64,000 nucleotides of DNA from NCBI GenBank assembly GCA_022779305.1, contig JALFSW010000021.1, positions 1 through 64,000 on the forward strand, written 5' to 3'. A program made the translations under genes and the position numbers. Below, in pieces: positions 1 through 10,596 of the stretch. The DNA comes from Prevotella sp. (lineage in GTDB: Bacteria; Bacteroidota; Bacteroidia; Bacteroidales; Bacteroidaceae). The notes under the pieces are model-generated. The model saw only the letters and a list, made by a program, of their open reading frames with translations. It made no database searches and was not told the DNA's origin. Position 1 is the stretch's first letter, and the number at the start of each line of letters is the position of its first letter.

Positions 1-95
1 TCAGTATGCTGCGCGTCAATGGTCTCACGCATTGACTGCACATCTTTCGTCAGGCTTTCAAGCATTGCAGATATGTCCGTAACTTGCTCTTTCAT
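1..95 (-). CDS. partial CDS, N-terminus only (MKEQVTDISAMLESLTKDVQSMRETIDAQHT...), coiled-coil-like, runs off the left edge
   Basis: Open frame on minus strand from ATG at 95 to the window edge. Confidence 0.35.
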   Translation of the reverse strand, partial: MKEQVTDISAMLESLTKDVQSMRETIDAQHT

Positions 96-295
96 AGGTG
101 TAAAGGTACGAAAAATATCTGACATGAGCAAGTGCTTTGGGCAATAAACACTCGGTTTTTGCAATATAATTCACTCGTAAAGGCACCCTTCGTCAAGGCG
201 GAATTTACCTGCTCCTATGCTGAAAGTCTGCAAGGAAGTTGTATTGCTGTATAGTTACCTAATGACCGAATTGGGATTAAAAAAACTTAAATAGT

Positions 296-326
296 TTTGT
301 GCTTTAATACTTTTCCTTTACATTTG
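296..326 (+). promoter_or_regulatory. Bacteroidetes-type promoter (TTTG-N19-TACATTTG) for rsmI
   Basis: TTTG 296-299, 19-nt spacer, TACATTTG 319-326, directly upstream of the CDS at 335. Confidence 0.7.
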
Positions 327-334
327 CATCCATT

Positions 335-1042
335 ATGGGAACATTATATCTTGTGCCAACACCAGTAGGAAATTTGGAAGACATGACCTTTCGTGCTATC
401 CGCATTCTCAAAGAAGCCGATCTGATTTTGTGTGAAGACACACGCACATCAGGCGTTTTGCTCAAACATTTTGAGATAAAAAACAAATTGATGGCACATC
501 ATAAGTTCAACGAACATGGAACCACAGCCCACATTATTCAACGCTTGCAGGCTGGCGAAACCATAGCCCTCATTTCCGACGCAGGCACACCCGGCATCTC
601 CGATCCAGGATTCTTCCTTGCGCGCGAGGCAGCAGCAGCAGGTGTCACGGTGCAGACACTTCCTGGTGCAACAGCGCTCATTCCCGCCCTTGTTTCAAGC
701 GGATTTCCCTGCGACCGCTTTTGCTTTGAAGGTTTTCTGCCACAAAAGAAAGGACGAAAAACCCATCTTGAAAGCCTCAGCGAAGAAAGCCGCACAATGG
801 TTTTTTATGAATCGCCTTATCGGGTGGAGAAAACACTCCAACAATTCATAGAAACGTTCGGGGCAGAACGCAGAGCTGCCTGCGCAAGAGAAATCTCTAA
901 ACGCTACGAAGAAACACGTCGTGGCACGCTCGAAGAACTTTTACAACATTTTAAGACTACACCGCCAAAAGGTGAATTTGTGTTAGTTGTTGCAGGAAAA
1001 GAACGAGAAAAGAAAATAAAATCGGAACAAATGCGTTATTAA
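335..1042 (+). CDS. rsmI: 16S rRNA (cytidine1402-2'-O)-methyltransferase RsmI
   Basis: MGTLYLVPTPVGNLEDMTFRAIRILKEADLILCEDTRTS...ISDAGTPGISDPG; characteristic RsmI motifs. Confidence 0.95.
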   Translation: MGTLYLVPTPVGNLEDMTFRAIRILKEADLILCEDTRTSGVLLKHFEIKNKLMAHHKFNEHGTTAHIIQRLQAGETIALISDAGTPGISDPGFFLAREAAAAGVTVQTLPGATALIPALVSSGFPCDRFCFEGFLPQKKGRKTHLESLSEESRTMVFYESPYRVEKTLQQFIETFGAERRAACAREISKRYEETRRGTLEELLQHFKTTPPKGEFVLVVAGKEREKKIKSEQMRY

Positions 1043-1077
1043 AACGAAACAAAGTTAATATTAAAAATTAAAAGAGT

Positions 1078-1995
1078 ATGAAAAAGTTTGTAGTATTTGC
1101 AGCATGTAGCCTTATCACATTGGCAAGCTGTAACCTTGACAAGAAGTCGGACAACGACCCTGCAAAGATTCAAAACGATTCATTGCGCGCCATCATCGAA
1201 GCACGCGATAATGAACTTAACGACATGATGGCAACGATGAACCAAATCCAAAGCGGATTTGATCAGATCAACGCAGCCGAGAATCGTGTGACGATCGCTA
1301 AAAACGGAGAAGGCAAAAACAAAGCTGGCGAAATTCGTGAAAACATTCAGTTCATTGCAGAAAAAATGGCTGAAAATCGTGAACTCATTAAGAAACTCCA
1401 AGATCAGCTCAAAGAAACTGGTTTTAAGGGTGAACAAATGCAACAAACCATCGAAAGAATGGCAAAACAGCTCGAAGAGAAAAATGTTGAGTTACAAAAA
1501 CTTCGCACAGAACTCGAGGCAAAGAACATCCACATCAAAGAACTTGACCAGACCATTACAGGACTGAACACAGACGTGAGCAACCTGAAGACCGACAAGG
1601 AAAAACTCACTTCAGAAAAGAAAAATCTTGAAAGCGAAAAAGCTAATCTCCAAACAGAGTCACAACAAAAGAGCGAAACCATTTCTGCACAAGACGCTCA
1701 ACTCAACACAGGTTGGTATGCTATCGGTACAAAACGTGAACTCAAAGCACAAAGCATTCTCGCAAGTGGAAAAGTTTTGCAAGGCAGCTTCAACAAGAAC
1801 TACTTTACAAAAATCGACATCCGTAACGTGAAAGATATCAAGCTCTACACAACGAAAACTGTCAAAGTGCTTACCTCGCATCCTGCAAATAGCTATGCTA
1901 TCCAAAAAGACGCATCGGGACAATATTTCCTTTCTATCAACGATGCACAAACTTTCTGGAGCACAAGCAAATACTTAGTGGTGCAAGTAAAATAA
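1078..1995 (+). CDS. putative coiled-coil lipoprotein, 305 aa
   Basis: Lipobox-like LITLASC; long heptad-rich region. Confidence 0.75.
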   Translation: MKKFVVFAACSLITLASCNLDKKSDNDPAKIQNDSLRAIIEARDNELNDMMATMNQIQSGFDQINAAENRVTIAKNGEGKNKAGEIRENIQFIAEKMAENRELIKKLQDQLKETGFKGEQMQQTIERMAKQLEEKNVELQKLRTELEAKNIHIKELDQTITGLNTDVSNLKTDKEKLTSEKKNLESEKANLQTESQQKSETISAQDAQLNTGWYAIGTKRELKAQSILASGKVLQGSFNKNYFTKIDIRNVKDIKLYTTKTVKVLTSHPANSYAIQKDASGQYFLSINDAQTFWSTSKYLVVQVK

Positions 1996-2062
1996 TCCCT
2001 AACGGTCTATTGCCCGAATCGGGATAAAAGCACAAAAGAAGTTTGCTTACAAAAGAAAATTA

Positions 2063-2092
2063 GGAGCGTATGTCGATCTTGACATACGCTCC
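2063..2092 (+). terminator. hairpin terminator-like structure
   Basis: GGAGCGTATGTC-gatctt-GACATACGCTCC, perfect 12-bp stem, then cattttatt. Confidence 0.65.
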
Positions 2093-2212
2093 CATTTTAT
2101 TCTGAGTGACATATAATAAAAAATAGGCAGACTTTCAAAATTTATTATATGATTTCATGTTACTTTGCTGGTAATCAATTCTGAACACCTGCCTATCACC
2201 CTTCCGAGATTA

Positions 2213-4099
2213 TCAGAAGATTCTTTTAATTTTAATAATATTACCAGCCTCATCCTTGGTCACCACAATATTTACTCCTTTGAAAGGTTTGGTGCTTTCC
2301 ACACCTTGGGTATTGAAATAAGATATTACGATGCCCTCATCCGTTTTTGTCAAAGATTCGATGGTACTTGCAATGCCTTCGTACAAATTAAATCCTCCAT
2401 TTTCATTGCCTTTAAAATCATAAACATTCCAATTTTTTCCAGTAGCTATTTGTACATCTGATAAAAGACATTCGTTTCCTTCTGCCTCGTCTTTCGTGTC
2501 AACAATGAAAAGAGACCCTTTGCTATTAGTCTCCTTCATAGGTAATTTCTGGCAAAGTTCGGTCATCGCTTCCCCTTTCAGTCGGTTGCTATAGCAATAT
2601 ATAGATTTTAGTTTTGAAGCATCAAACAGTTTTAGGGAAGTAATTTCGTTCTTCTCGCACGATAGCAACCAAAGTTCCTTTTGGTTGGAAAGATCAAGAG
2701 AAGAAATTTTATTCTGACTACAATAAAGTGTACCCAGCATAGGATTGCCAGAAAGATTCAGTTCCTTAATTCTGTTGTTATCGGCAGCCAATGAAACAAG
2801 AACTGGGCAGGAAGAAACATCAAGTTCATCCAACGCATTGTTCGACACGAACAAAACCTGAAGTATCTTGTTGCTAGAAAGAGAGAGCTGGATGAGGTTA
2901 TTGTTGTTGAGCGAAACATTTGAAAGCATTGGATTGCAAGAAAGATCAATTTCATCAATTTTGTTTTTATATGCCAACAGATCAGTTAGTTTAGCATTAG
3001 AGAGCAGTTTGAGAGAATTGAGAACATTATCAGAACAATCTAATATCATCAGATTTTTCAGTTCTGTAACGTCAAGTGAACTCAAGGCAAGTCCTTTGCA
3101 ACTAAGTTTCGTCAGATCACCATAGATAGTTATCTTTCCATTGGTCAACGGATAACGCACTTCTTTTCCAAAGACAAGCTGTTCTTCTCCATAGTCGTAA
3201 AGGGCATTTCCATTAAAGTCGATCCATACTCGTTTCTGAGCATCTTCTTCGGCATTCATCACCAAAATCCATTCCTTGCCTTCTTTCAAAGTAGAAATGA
3301 GGGTTGCTTTCGGAAGAGTATCAGAATAAAGACTGTGGTCGGAACCATCGTAATCGGTCTGTCCTGTGAAATACTTCACCTTCCAGTTCTTCTTCTTTGC
3401 CAAAAGAACCGCACTTTTCAGCATCTCGTTCTCTTCCGATTTTCCAAGCGTTTTCAGAACAAACATCTGTCCAGAAGTTTCCATAGAAGAACGGTCGACA
3501 ATTCCTTCTGCAAGACGCTGCATAGCGGGTGCAGTAAGTTTATTCTCGAAACAGTAGAGCGTTGCAAGCATGGGACAACCACTCACATCAAGTTCGGTGA
3601 GCTGATTATCGTTCACGTCAAGAAACTCGAGCTTTGCATCACCTACTGGTAGCTTCAACGATGAAAGCTTACAACCATAGATGCTCACTTTCTTCAAACC
3701 TTTGTTTTCTGAAAGATCCAAATTGGTGAGATCTTTACCATAGTTACATTCCAGCTCTTGAAGATCAGGATTTTTTCCTGCGTGTATCTCTTTGATATCA
3801 TTGAAACTACAAGAAATTTTTCCAACTGGACCGTAAATTCTTAAACGGTCACTGTTCCGGGGACGTCTATAACTAAACCATTCCCACATACCGATAGTTT
3901 CATCGCTATCTTTCGATCCGTTTTGATTCAAATCGACCCATACCAGATCCTTTTCATTGCTGTTAGCTACGTCAAGGGTTAATCTCCATTCTCCAGTGTT
4001 CTTTGTCGAAACGATTTCTACAAATTGTCCTGTTTGAGCGTAGGCTGCATTCATACAATTAAAAAGAGATGCAGCCACAATAAGTAAGTTTGTTTTCAT
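2213..4099 (-). CDS. leucine-rich repeat surface/secreted protein, 628 aa
   Basis: Signal peptide; repeated LxxLDLSxNxxLxxL-type units. Confidence 0.8.
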   Translation of the reverse strand: MKTNLLIVAASLFNCMNAAYAQTGQFVEIVSTKNTGEWRLTLDVANSNEKDLVWVDLNQNGSKDSDETIGMWEWFSYRRPRNSDRLRIYGPVGKISCSFNDIKEIHAGKNPDLQELECNYGKDLTNLDLSENKGLKKVSIYGCKLSSLKLPVGDAKLEFLDVNDNQLTELDVSGCPMLATLYCFENKLTAPAMQRLAEGIVDRSSMETSGQMFVLKTLGKSEENEMLKSAVLLAKKKNWKVKYFTGQTDYDGSDHSLYSDTLPKATLISTLKEGKEWILVMNAEEDAQKRVWIDFNGNALYDYGEEQLVFGKEVRYPLTNGKITIYGDLTKLSCKGLALSSLDVTELKNLMILDCSDNVLNSLKLLSNAKLTDLLAYKNKIDEIDLSCNPMLSNVSLNNNNLIQLSLSSNKILQVLFVSNNALDELDVSSCPVLVSLAADNNRIKELNLSGNPMLGTLYCSQNKISSLDLSNQKELWLLSCEKNEITSLKLFDASKLKSIYCYSNRLKGEAMTELCQKLPMKETNSKGSLFIVDTKDEAEGNECLLSDVQIATGKNWNVYDFKGNENGGFNLYEGIASTIESLTKTDEGIVISYFNTQGVESTKPFKGVNIVVTKDEAGNIIKIKRIF

Positions 4100-4247
4100 A
4101 AATAGATAAGATTTTATAAAATGTCACTTCGATAAATCCCTGCAAATATACAAAAAACACACACAATGAATGCCCTGTTTGCTTGCTTTAACTTATATTA
4201 ACCCAAACTTCTCTTATTGATATTATATATTAGGAGATAACTATTTT

Positions 4248-4330
4248 AAACCTAATTCGGTCATTAGAGTCCAAAGTGAATAAATAAGACAAAAAGAAAG
4301 CCTTCCCCGTCTAATGACCGATTTGGGTTT
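4248..4330. repeat. short copy of the CGGTCATTAGACCG dispersed element (both ends, core deleted)
   Basis: Ends aaacctaattcggtcattagag and ccgtctaatgaccgatttgggttt. Confidence 0.8.
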
Positions 4331-4372
4331 AACCTAATCAAGTTAGGAAACACTAATGAATCAATTATTTTT

Positions 4373-6922
4373 TTAAAACACGAGATTAAACCCGAAGCGA
4401 ATGCCGTGTCGTGAGATGCCTGGCGCATTGTAGGTGAGACGGCGCACATAATCCACCTCTAAACATTTAAAGATGTTGTGCACACCGATGACCATTTCCA
4501 TATAAGGGTCGTGGGTCATCACTTTTGAACCTTCGGGGAATTTATAGAGTTCTGTATCATGCTGATTGGCAGGGAGGAAAGGATTGTTCTTCGTTGTGAG
4601 GTTACCCCACATGCCTTTCAGCGCGATGTATTCACGCCACTTGAGTTTTTTGATAAACGGAATGCGGTTGAGCACTTTTCCCGACAAGTCCCACGCAAGA
4701 TTGAATTGCAGATAGCGGTCGTTGAGGAACTCCATATTTTCCATGAGGTTGAACGTTCCTTGATGTTCAAAATAGGAGGTGTTCACGGGTGGCATGATGA
4801 GCAAAGGATAGGGTACTTTGCTCCATTGTGCACCTGCCAAAAGGCGTGTATCAAGGTGTCCCCAACTGCCCATCCAAAAACGTTTATAAATCGATGCTTC
4901 GGTTTTGTGATAGCGGAAATGCGAACCAAAGAGGTTTTTGATGCCTATTTCGTGAGTGAGTGTATAGCTTGGTGCATCAAGATTGACTTCAATGCGTTGC
5001 TGTTTGGAATTGATGTAGTTCTGTCCGGGGCGGTATTCAAGCCCGAATGTGAGCGAGGTCATGCGCACCTTTCCGATAATTGTTCCATCCATTTTTTCAT
5101 ACACCAACCTGCCCATCGTTCGGTTATTTTCGGTCGTGAAATTGATGTTGGCTGCCAATCCATAGTCGGTCTCCCATGTGAAGTTTAACACTTGCCGGCG
5201 ATAGAGATAAAGTTTATCAACTTTCACAGGGCGGAAGGTCATAAAGATGTTGTCCTTATTGTGTTTGAGATACTTGTCGGATGGCGACTCGATGTCGTAA
5301 TAGCTCTCCAGCGACAAAGTCCTAATGGGAAACTCTATCGGTTGATACTCAGGCTTATTAAACGAATAAATGGCTTTCGCACCATAGTAATGGCGTTGCG
5401 ACTTTGTGCCGTAAGCATAGTAGGCATCAAAGAACCAATGCGGATTGAAATAGGACGTTGTTCGGGCGGCAGCTCGCAGGCGGATGTCATCCACATAATT
5501 CTTAGAAATCAACGTGTTAATAGGTCCGACATCGATTTTGCTGGGTTGCCCTGCTTTGCTCGTTTCGATGAAGTTTTCTACAAACGCCCGAACGCCAAAC
5601 ATGATCCATTTGAAGTGGCGTGTTTGTCCCATCTTCTGAATGAAACTCCCCATCTCGCTTTCCTTCGCCGTGAGTCCCACTGTGCGATGGGCTGCCCAAA
5701 AATCTTCTTTGCGCAGCTTTGCATCAGGGTCGTAAACCATCTCAGCTCGCCCCTTAAATCGTTGTGGATCGATGGGGTCAAAGGCATAGTTCGTCATACC
5801 CGTGGTGCGAATGATGATGATACGGCGCAAGAGTTCCGTGAGTTGAAGTTCGGCGATGATATTGTCGGCTGTCAAGACGATGTCGCCATTGGGCAGGCGG
5901 TCGAACTCTTGTTGAATTTTCATTGCATCCACAAAGTTCACCCCTGTTTTGGTTGGCAGCTGCATGTCGCATTTCCGCACCCTGGGCAGGCTGTCGAGCG
6001 TTACATACAGTTCACCTCTGAAGCCAAAGTCTTGCGTATTGGCTGGCATAAATTGCAGACGTATGCAATCGTCATTGCCCACTTTGAGCGTGTCATCGAT
6101 GTAAAAATGATAGAACGAAACTGCCGTTGAGCCAATGGGCGAAGGAAATCGTTTTTGAAGCAAGTCGATTTGTTCGTCGTAAAGATTGATGTCTTTGAAG
6201 AGGTCTTTAACGATGGTGTTCAGCGTGCTACCCGTCTGAATGAGTTGCGAAACACCCTTGGTGGATTGTCCTTTGACGATTTGTTTTTGGGCTTGCGGTT
6301 CTCGGCGGTAGATGTGTTCCGTGAACGTTTCATCCACGGAGAAAGGCAAGATGAGCTTGTCGTTATAAGGACAGCGTTCCACTTGTTCCTTGAGCCATGG
6401 CGAACTGCGAAAAAGTCCACCCTCCATTTCCTCTGGTGTGAGGTTGTTGATGGCCATCGTGATTTTTTGATACTTTTCAAACTGATAGAAGTCGTGGCTT
6501 TCCAGTCGTGTATGTTTTTTGGCAGCGATGACACGGCGCATGAGGTCTACCGCTGGATTGTTTTTCCGCGAATACTTCGTGCGCTTTTTTCCTTTCACCA
6601 CCACCCCTTCCAATTGTTTGACATCGCTGATGAGCATAACTGCCAATTGTTCGGGCGTTTGTTCTGAGACTTTTATGCGCTTAGACTTATAGCCTAATGC
6701 CTTGATTTCAAGCGTTGCGCCATTTCTTCGCTCAATGGTGATTTGTCCGTGGTTGTTTCCTGCTGCTACAATCTTTGTTTGTCTGTAAACCGCACTTGGA
6801 AAGGCTATCGTGTCGCCCGTTTGTGCGTCTGTCACATTTAAAAATAAATTCTGGGCACTGGCTATCACAGCCAATGTCCAGAAGAATACAATTGAAATCT
6901 TTATCTTAGTTAATTGTTTCAT
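4373..6922 (-). CDS. DUF5686/carboxypeptidase-regulatory-like outer membrane protein, 849 aa
   Basis: N-terminal regulatory-like domain, long beta-rich C-terminus ending HGIRFGFNLVF. Confidence 0.8.
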   Translation of the reverse strand: MKQLTKIKISIVFFWTLAVIASAQNLFLNVTDAQTGDTIAFPSAVYRQTKIVAAGNNHGQITIERRNGATLEIKALGYKSKRIKVSEQTPEQLAVMLISDVKQLEGVVVKGKKRTKYSRKNNPAVDLMRRVIAAKKHTRLESHDFYQFEKYQKITMAINNLTPEEMEGGLFRSSPWLKEQVERCPYNDKLILPFSVDETFTEHIYRREPQAQKQIVKGQSTKGVSQLIQTGSTLNTIVKDLFKDINLYDEQIDLLQKRFPSPIGSTAVSFYHFYIDDTLKVGNDDCIRLQFMPANTQDFGFRGELYVTLDSLPRVRKCDMQLPTKTGVNFVDAMKIQQEFDRLPNGDIVLTADNIIAELQLTELLRRIIIIRTTGMTNYAFDPIDPQRFKGRAEMVYDPDAKLRKEDFWAAHRTVGLTAKESEMGSFIQKMGQTRHFKWIMFGVRAFVENFIETSKAGQPSKIDVGPINTLISKNYVDDIRLRAAARTTSYFNPHWFFDAYYAYGTKSQRHYYGAKAIYSFNKPEYQPIEFPIRTLSLESYYDIESPSDKYLKHNKDNIFMTFRPVKVDKLYLYRRQVLNFTWETDYGLAANINFTTENNRTMGRLVYEKMDGTIIGKVRMTSLTFGLEYRPGQNYINSKQQRIEVNLDAPSYTLTHEIGIKNLFGSHFRYHKTEASIYKRFWMGSWGHLDTRLLAGAQWSKVPYPLLIMPPVNTSYFEHQGTFNLMENMEFLNDRYLQFNLAWDLSGKVLNRIPFIKKLKWREYIALKGMWGNLTTKNNPFLPANQHDTELYKFPEGSKVMTHDPYMEMVIGVHNIFKCLEVDYVRRLTYNAPGISRHGIRFGFNLVF

Positions 6923-8213
6923 CTACATCATATCCCCCCATTTCTCTGAGGGCGTTTTTAAGTAATATGTATTGTTCAAAGAGATGGTTGTTGGGTTCCT
7001 CTCCTCGTGTGAAATCGTGCATCGGTGCTTTGAGATAGAAACTCAAGAAGCGTTGAATGCCGTAGCGTCCAGCTCTCTGTGCCACGTCGCTGAGCAAGAC
7101 AAGGTCGAGCAAAAGCGGTGCGGCAAGGATGGAATCACGACAAAGGAAATTGATTTTAATTTGCATCGGATAGCCCATCCAACCGAAGATATCGATGTTG
7201 TCCCATCCTTCTTTGTCGTCGCCACGTGGCGGATAATAATTGATGCGCACCTTGTGATAAATGTCGCTGTAAAGGTCTGGCTGATCGTCTGCCTTACAAA
7301 TGGTTTCCAGCGTCGATAGCTTGCTCACCTCTTTGGTGTGGAAATTGGCAGGTTCGTCTAAGACCAATCCATCGCGGTTGCCCAGAATGTTGGTTGAGAA
7401 CCATCCCGCAAGCCCCAAGGCACGTGTTTTAATGATGGGTGCAAATCCTGATTTCACGAGCGTTTGTCCCGTTTTGAAGTCTTTTCCTGCAATGGGCGTG
7501 CGTGTTTTTTCTGCCAGTTCCCACATCGCAGGAATGTCTACCGTCGTGTTCGGCGCACCCATGATAAAAGGACATCCTTCTGCCATGGCAGCATAGGCGT
7601 AACACATGGATGGCGCAATATGTGCACGATCGTCGGCTTTCATTGCTCCTTCGAGTTGTTCAAGCGTTGCGTGGTATTGTGCATCATAGGGGACATAAAT
7701 TTCTGTCGATGCGGCCCATATCACAACCACCCGCTGACATCCCTCTTTCGCCTTGAAATCTTGAATGTCTTTTCGGAGTGCTTCCACCATTTCCCAACGC
7801 GTTTGACACACCTTGACGTTATCGCCATCAATGCGTTTTGCGTAGTTCTTATCGAAAGCTGCCGGGAGTGGACGGATGGCTTCCAATTCTTCTCGAACAG
7901 GTTCTATATCTTTGGCTTTCAGCACTTCTGCATAGACAGCAGCCTGATAGGCATTCTGCGGATAAACGTCCCATGTTGCGAAGACAAGATCCTCAAGGCT
8001 TGCCATCGAAACGATATCGCCATAGGGCAGCGTTGCCTCCTTGCCATTGCGGCTGACACGTATTCTGTCGTATTGTGTGAGCGAACCGATGGGTTTTGCC
8101 AATCCTTTGCGTGCCACCAAGACACCTGTCATGAAAGTGGTAGCAACCGCACCACAGCCTACTACCATCACACCTAATTTGCCTTCTGCAGGCTTCACGT
8201 TTATGGAATTCAT
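6906..8213 (-). CDS. myo-inositol-1-phosphate synthase (inositol-3-phosphate synthase)
   Basis: GKLGVMVVGCGAVATTFMTGV NAD motif; SGFAPIIKTRALGLAGWFSTNILGNRDG. Confidence 0.9.
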   Translation of the reverse strand: MNSINVKPAEGKLGVMVVGCGAVATTFMTGVLVARKGLAKPIGSLTQYDRIRVSRNGKEATLPYGDIVSMASLEDLVFATWDVYPQNAYQAAVYAEVLKAKDIEPVREELEAIRPLPAAFDKNYAKRIDGDNVKVCQTRWEMVEALRKDIQDFKAKEGCQRVVVIWAASTEIYVPYDAQYHATLEQLEGAMKADDRAHIAPSMCYAYAAMAEGCPFIMGAPNTTVDIPAMWELAEKTRTPIAGKDFKTGQTLVKSGFAPIIKTRALGLAGWFSTNILGNRDGLVLDEPANFHTKEVSKLSTLETICKADDQPDLYSDIYHKVRINYYPPRGDDKEGWDNIDIFGWMGYPMQIKINFLCRDSILAAPLLLDLVLLSDVAQRAGRYGIQRFLSFYLKAPMHDFTRGEEPNNHLFEQYILLKNALREMGGYDVDETIN

Positions 8214-8312
8214 TGAATGATTTCTCTATAATATATATTATAAGGTATAACGCACACAGATGGTATTTTATTGTTGTGTTTGGGACAGAAAATTTTTTTT
8301 CGTGCAATTTCA

Positions 8313-8512
8313 TCCCAAATCGGTCATTAGACCGCTTGGGTTTTCTTTTTATCTTATTTATTCACTTCCCAACCGCTTGCAGCTACTTGTTGTCGGCATC
8401 TTCTTCATTGTTTTCTCTTGTCGTAGCCCGCTACATCTGCGAAAAACGCTAAACAATCTGCACCAACAATCAGCTATAATCAGTTTGGTCTCTAATGAGC
8501 GAATTGGGATTA
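8313..8512. repeat. full-length (~200 bp) dispersed palindromic element
   Basis: tcccaaatcggtcattagaccg ... tctaatgagcgaattggga ends; core cttcccaaccgcttgcag...gtagcccgctac...aacgctaaacaatctgca. Confidence 0.85.
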
Positions 8513-8601
8513 ATAAAACATTCAAGAAATAGACAAATAATATTATAAATATCGCAGAAAATATAAAAAACACAAAAACAAAAAAAGAATATATATATTT
8601 T

Positions 8602-8632
8602 TTTGTTTCAAGAAAATATATTTGTACATTTG
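8602..8632 (+). promoter_or_regulatory. Bacteroidetes-type promoter TTTG-N19-TACATTTG
   Basis: Exact motif and spacing. Confidence 0.7.
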
Positions 8633-8699
8633 TGACATATAAAGAAAACCTAATAGGCTATAGTGTAAAAAGGAGCAAAAAGTCCCAAAGCTATACGAG

Positions 8700-8954
8700 T
8701 TGATCGTTGCTCCCCAAAAATTAGACAATCTTTCTGTTGATTTGTCCCCTTGGCTTAATTCTCTCAGTAATCGTAACTCTTATACAATTATAGATATTAC
8801 TTCTGGATTCAACGAGGGAGAGGGCGGTCTATATCCCTTGTCTGATTTTGTGTTAGAAAAGAATTTTCGATACAGATTAGATGACACAACAAATGGGTTC
8901 CTTGAATCATTTGATGAGGTTCAAGATCCTAAAATTGAGATTGTAAACGAGTAA
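8700..8954 (+). CDS. small hypothetical protein (84 aa, TTG start) or gene remnant
   Basis: Open frame downstream of the 8602 promoter; weak start. Confidence 0.3.
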   Translation: MIVAPQKLDNLSVDLSPWLNSLSNRNSYTIIDITSGFNEGEGGLYPLSDFVLEKNFRYRLDDTTNGFLESFDEVQDPKIEIVNE

Positions 8955-9010
8955 GTGAAGTAAAATATTTTATCCTACTTGAAAGATATTTACTATAAAA
9001 TAGAATTATT

Positions 9011-10414
9011 ATGCGCAAAACTCTAAAATTATTACTCATATTGAGTGCAATTATTATGACAGCCTGCCATAATGATGAGCAGGAAATAGATATTAGTTGG
9101 ACACAAGAAGCAGCAAGAATGGTTCACGGTGGCATCAAGACTGATTTTGAGCATAAAACAATCTCTCTTGATTTCTCTGCTGATACTCAAATTGAGCTAT
9201 CAAGTTCATCAAGCGAAAACTGGATAAAACCAACCGTTACTTTTTCTGACGGGAAAGGGCAATTAAGCATTGAAATCTTGGAAAATAATACGCTTTCATC
9301 AAGAGAGGGAAAGGTTATTTTTATAGCACAGGGAAAAGTTGTTACTATAAAGGTTTTTCAAGAGGGCAACCCAAAGGTTATCGTAGATAAAAATATTTAT
9401 TATCAAGGATTTAATGGTGGTAATATTGAAATTCATGTAAAAGCAAAGGGAGAGTTATCCGCAGGAATTTATCCAGCTGATTGTAAGTGGGCAAGAGTGA
9501 TTAAGACAATTCCAAGTGGTAACAATGAATACACAATAACGGTTACCATTGATAAAAATGAGGGATTAGGTAGAGTCGCATCTATTGATTTTAAAATTGA
9601 TGGGAAAACTGCAAATCAGGATTGTGGTCCATGCTTAGTTCAGGAGCCAGCACCTTTTACTAACACAACGACCATAATGTGTGAGAAGCCGGGTTGCTTA
9701 CAAGTGCTCATGGGAAATGACTTAACCAATCTTCGGCGTATCAGATCGCTTAAACTAATAGGTAATATTAATGGTCTTGATTTTCTCTTGTTGAGAAAAT
9801 TATTCCTTGATACAACAGAAAGTTTCTCTCAATATCCTGTAGATATTGATATTTCCAAATGTAACATTGTTGCAGGGAATCAGAATCCTTATGAGTATTT
9901 TGGTTGGCAACCATCTAAAATATTTGAAGGGATATTTATGTATGGAAAGATACCAACAGGAATTTTCACCAATGCCGTTAATCTAAAGAATATTATCCTC
10001 CCTCATGACCTTAAGATTATTGGTAAATCTGCCTTCGCTGGGTGCAAAAGCCTTAAGACAATAGATATCCCTGCTGATGTAGAGGAAATTAATAGTAAAG
10101 CATTTTATGGTTGCATGAGTTTGCAAGAAATAAACCTTACATCGAATGAGTGTCTTACCTCTATTGGAAATCAAGCGTTCACGACAAAATCCACATTGAA
10201 TGAACTAACAATTCCAGCTACAGTTGTTAATGTGGGAGTTGAAGCCTTCTTAGGTTGTTCTGTTTTAAAACTTCACCTTAAATGGTCAGAACCCCTCGAA
10301 GTTCGTATAGTTCCTAAAACAGATGGATGTACGCTCTATGTGCCTAAAGGTACAAAAGGACTTTATCGTAATACACGTAATTGGTCTAAGTTTCTAAATG
10401 TTATAGAGGAATAA
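9011..10414 (+). CDS. BspA-like lipoprotein with BACON-like N-terminus and LRR_5-type repeats, 467 aa
   Basis: Lipobox SAIIMTAC; LKIIGKSAFAGCKSLKTIDIPADVEEINSKAFYGCMSLQEI repeats. Confidence 0.8.
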   Translation: MRKTLKLLLILSAIIMTACHNDEQEIDISWTQEAARMVHGGIKTDFEHKTISLDFSADTQIELSSSSSENWIKPTVTFSDGKGQLSIEILENNTLSSREGKVIFIAQGKVVTIKVFQEGNPKVIVDKNIYYQGFNGGNIEIHVKAKGELSAGIYPADCKWARVIKTIPSGNNEYTITVTIDKNEGLGRVASIDFKIDGKTANQDCGPCLVQEPAPFTNTTTIMCEKPGCLQVLMGNDLTNLRRIRSLKLIGNINGLDFLLLRKLFLDTTESFSQYPVDIDISKCNIVAGNQNPYEYFGWQPSKIFEGIFMYGKIPTGIFTNAVNLKNIILPHDLKIIGKSAFAGCKSLKTIDIPADVEEINSKAFYGCMSLQEINLTSNECLTSIGNQAFTTKSTLNELTIPATVVNVGVEAFLGCSVLKLHLKWSEPLEVRIVPKTDGCTLYVPKGTKGLYRNTRNWSKFLNVIEE

Positions 10415-10596
10415 ATTAAGGCATGTTCTAAAAATCCTACAAAGGTCATTTATAGAACCTTTCTTAACGTGAGTTCGATGCATCACCAGCAAAGAAGACA
10501 AATATCATCGGATTACACGACGTCTAAGACTGAAATTATGACAGAGGCTCATTTGCGAAGTAAGAGTGGCTTATCTGTAGGATAGGTGAGGCTTGG

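Noticed and set aside
4559-6667. Large plus-strand ORFs antisense to the 849-aa gene (209, 312, 170 aa)
   Set aside because: Shadow ORFs; the minus-strand frame is continuous with recognisable family features
8213-8452. Small ORFs sharing NPNRSLDREGFLFILFIHFPTA...EVARYICEK (8213, 24195, 54601)
   Set aside because: They are translations of the dispersed palindromic element read in the same frame, not genuine genes
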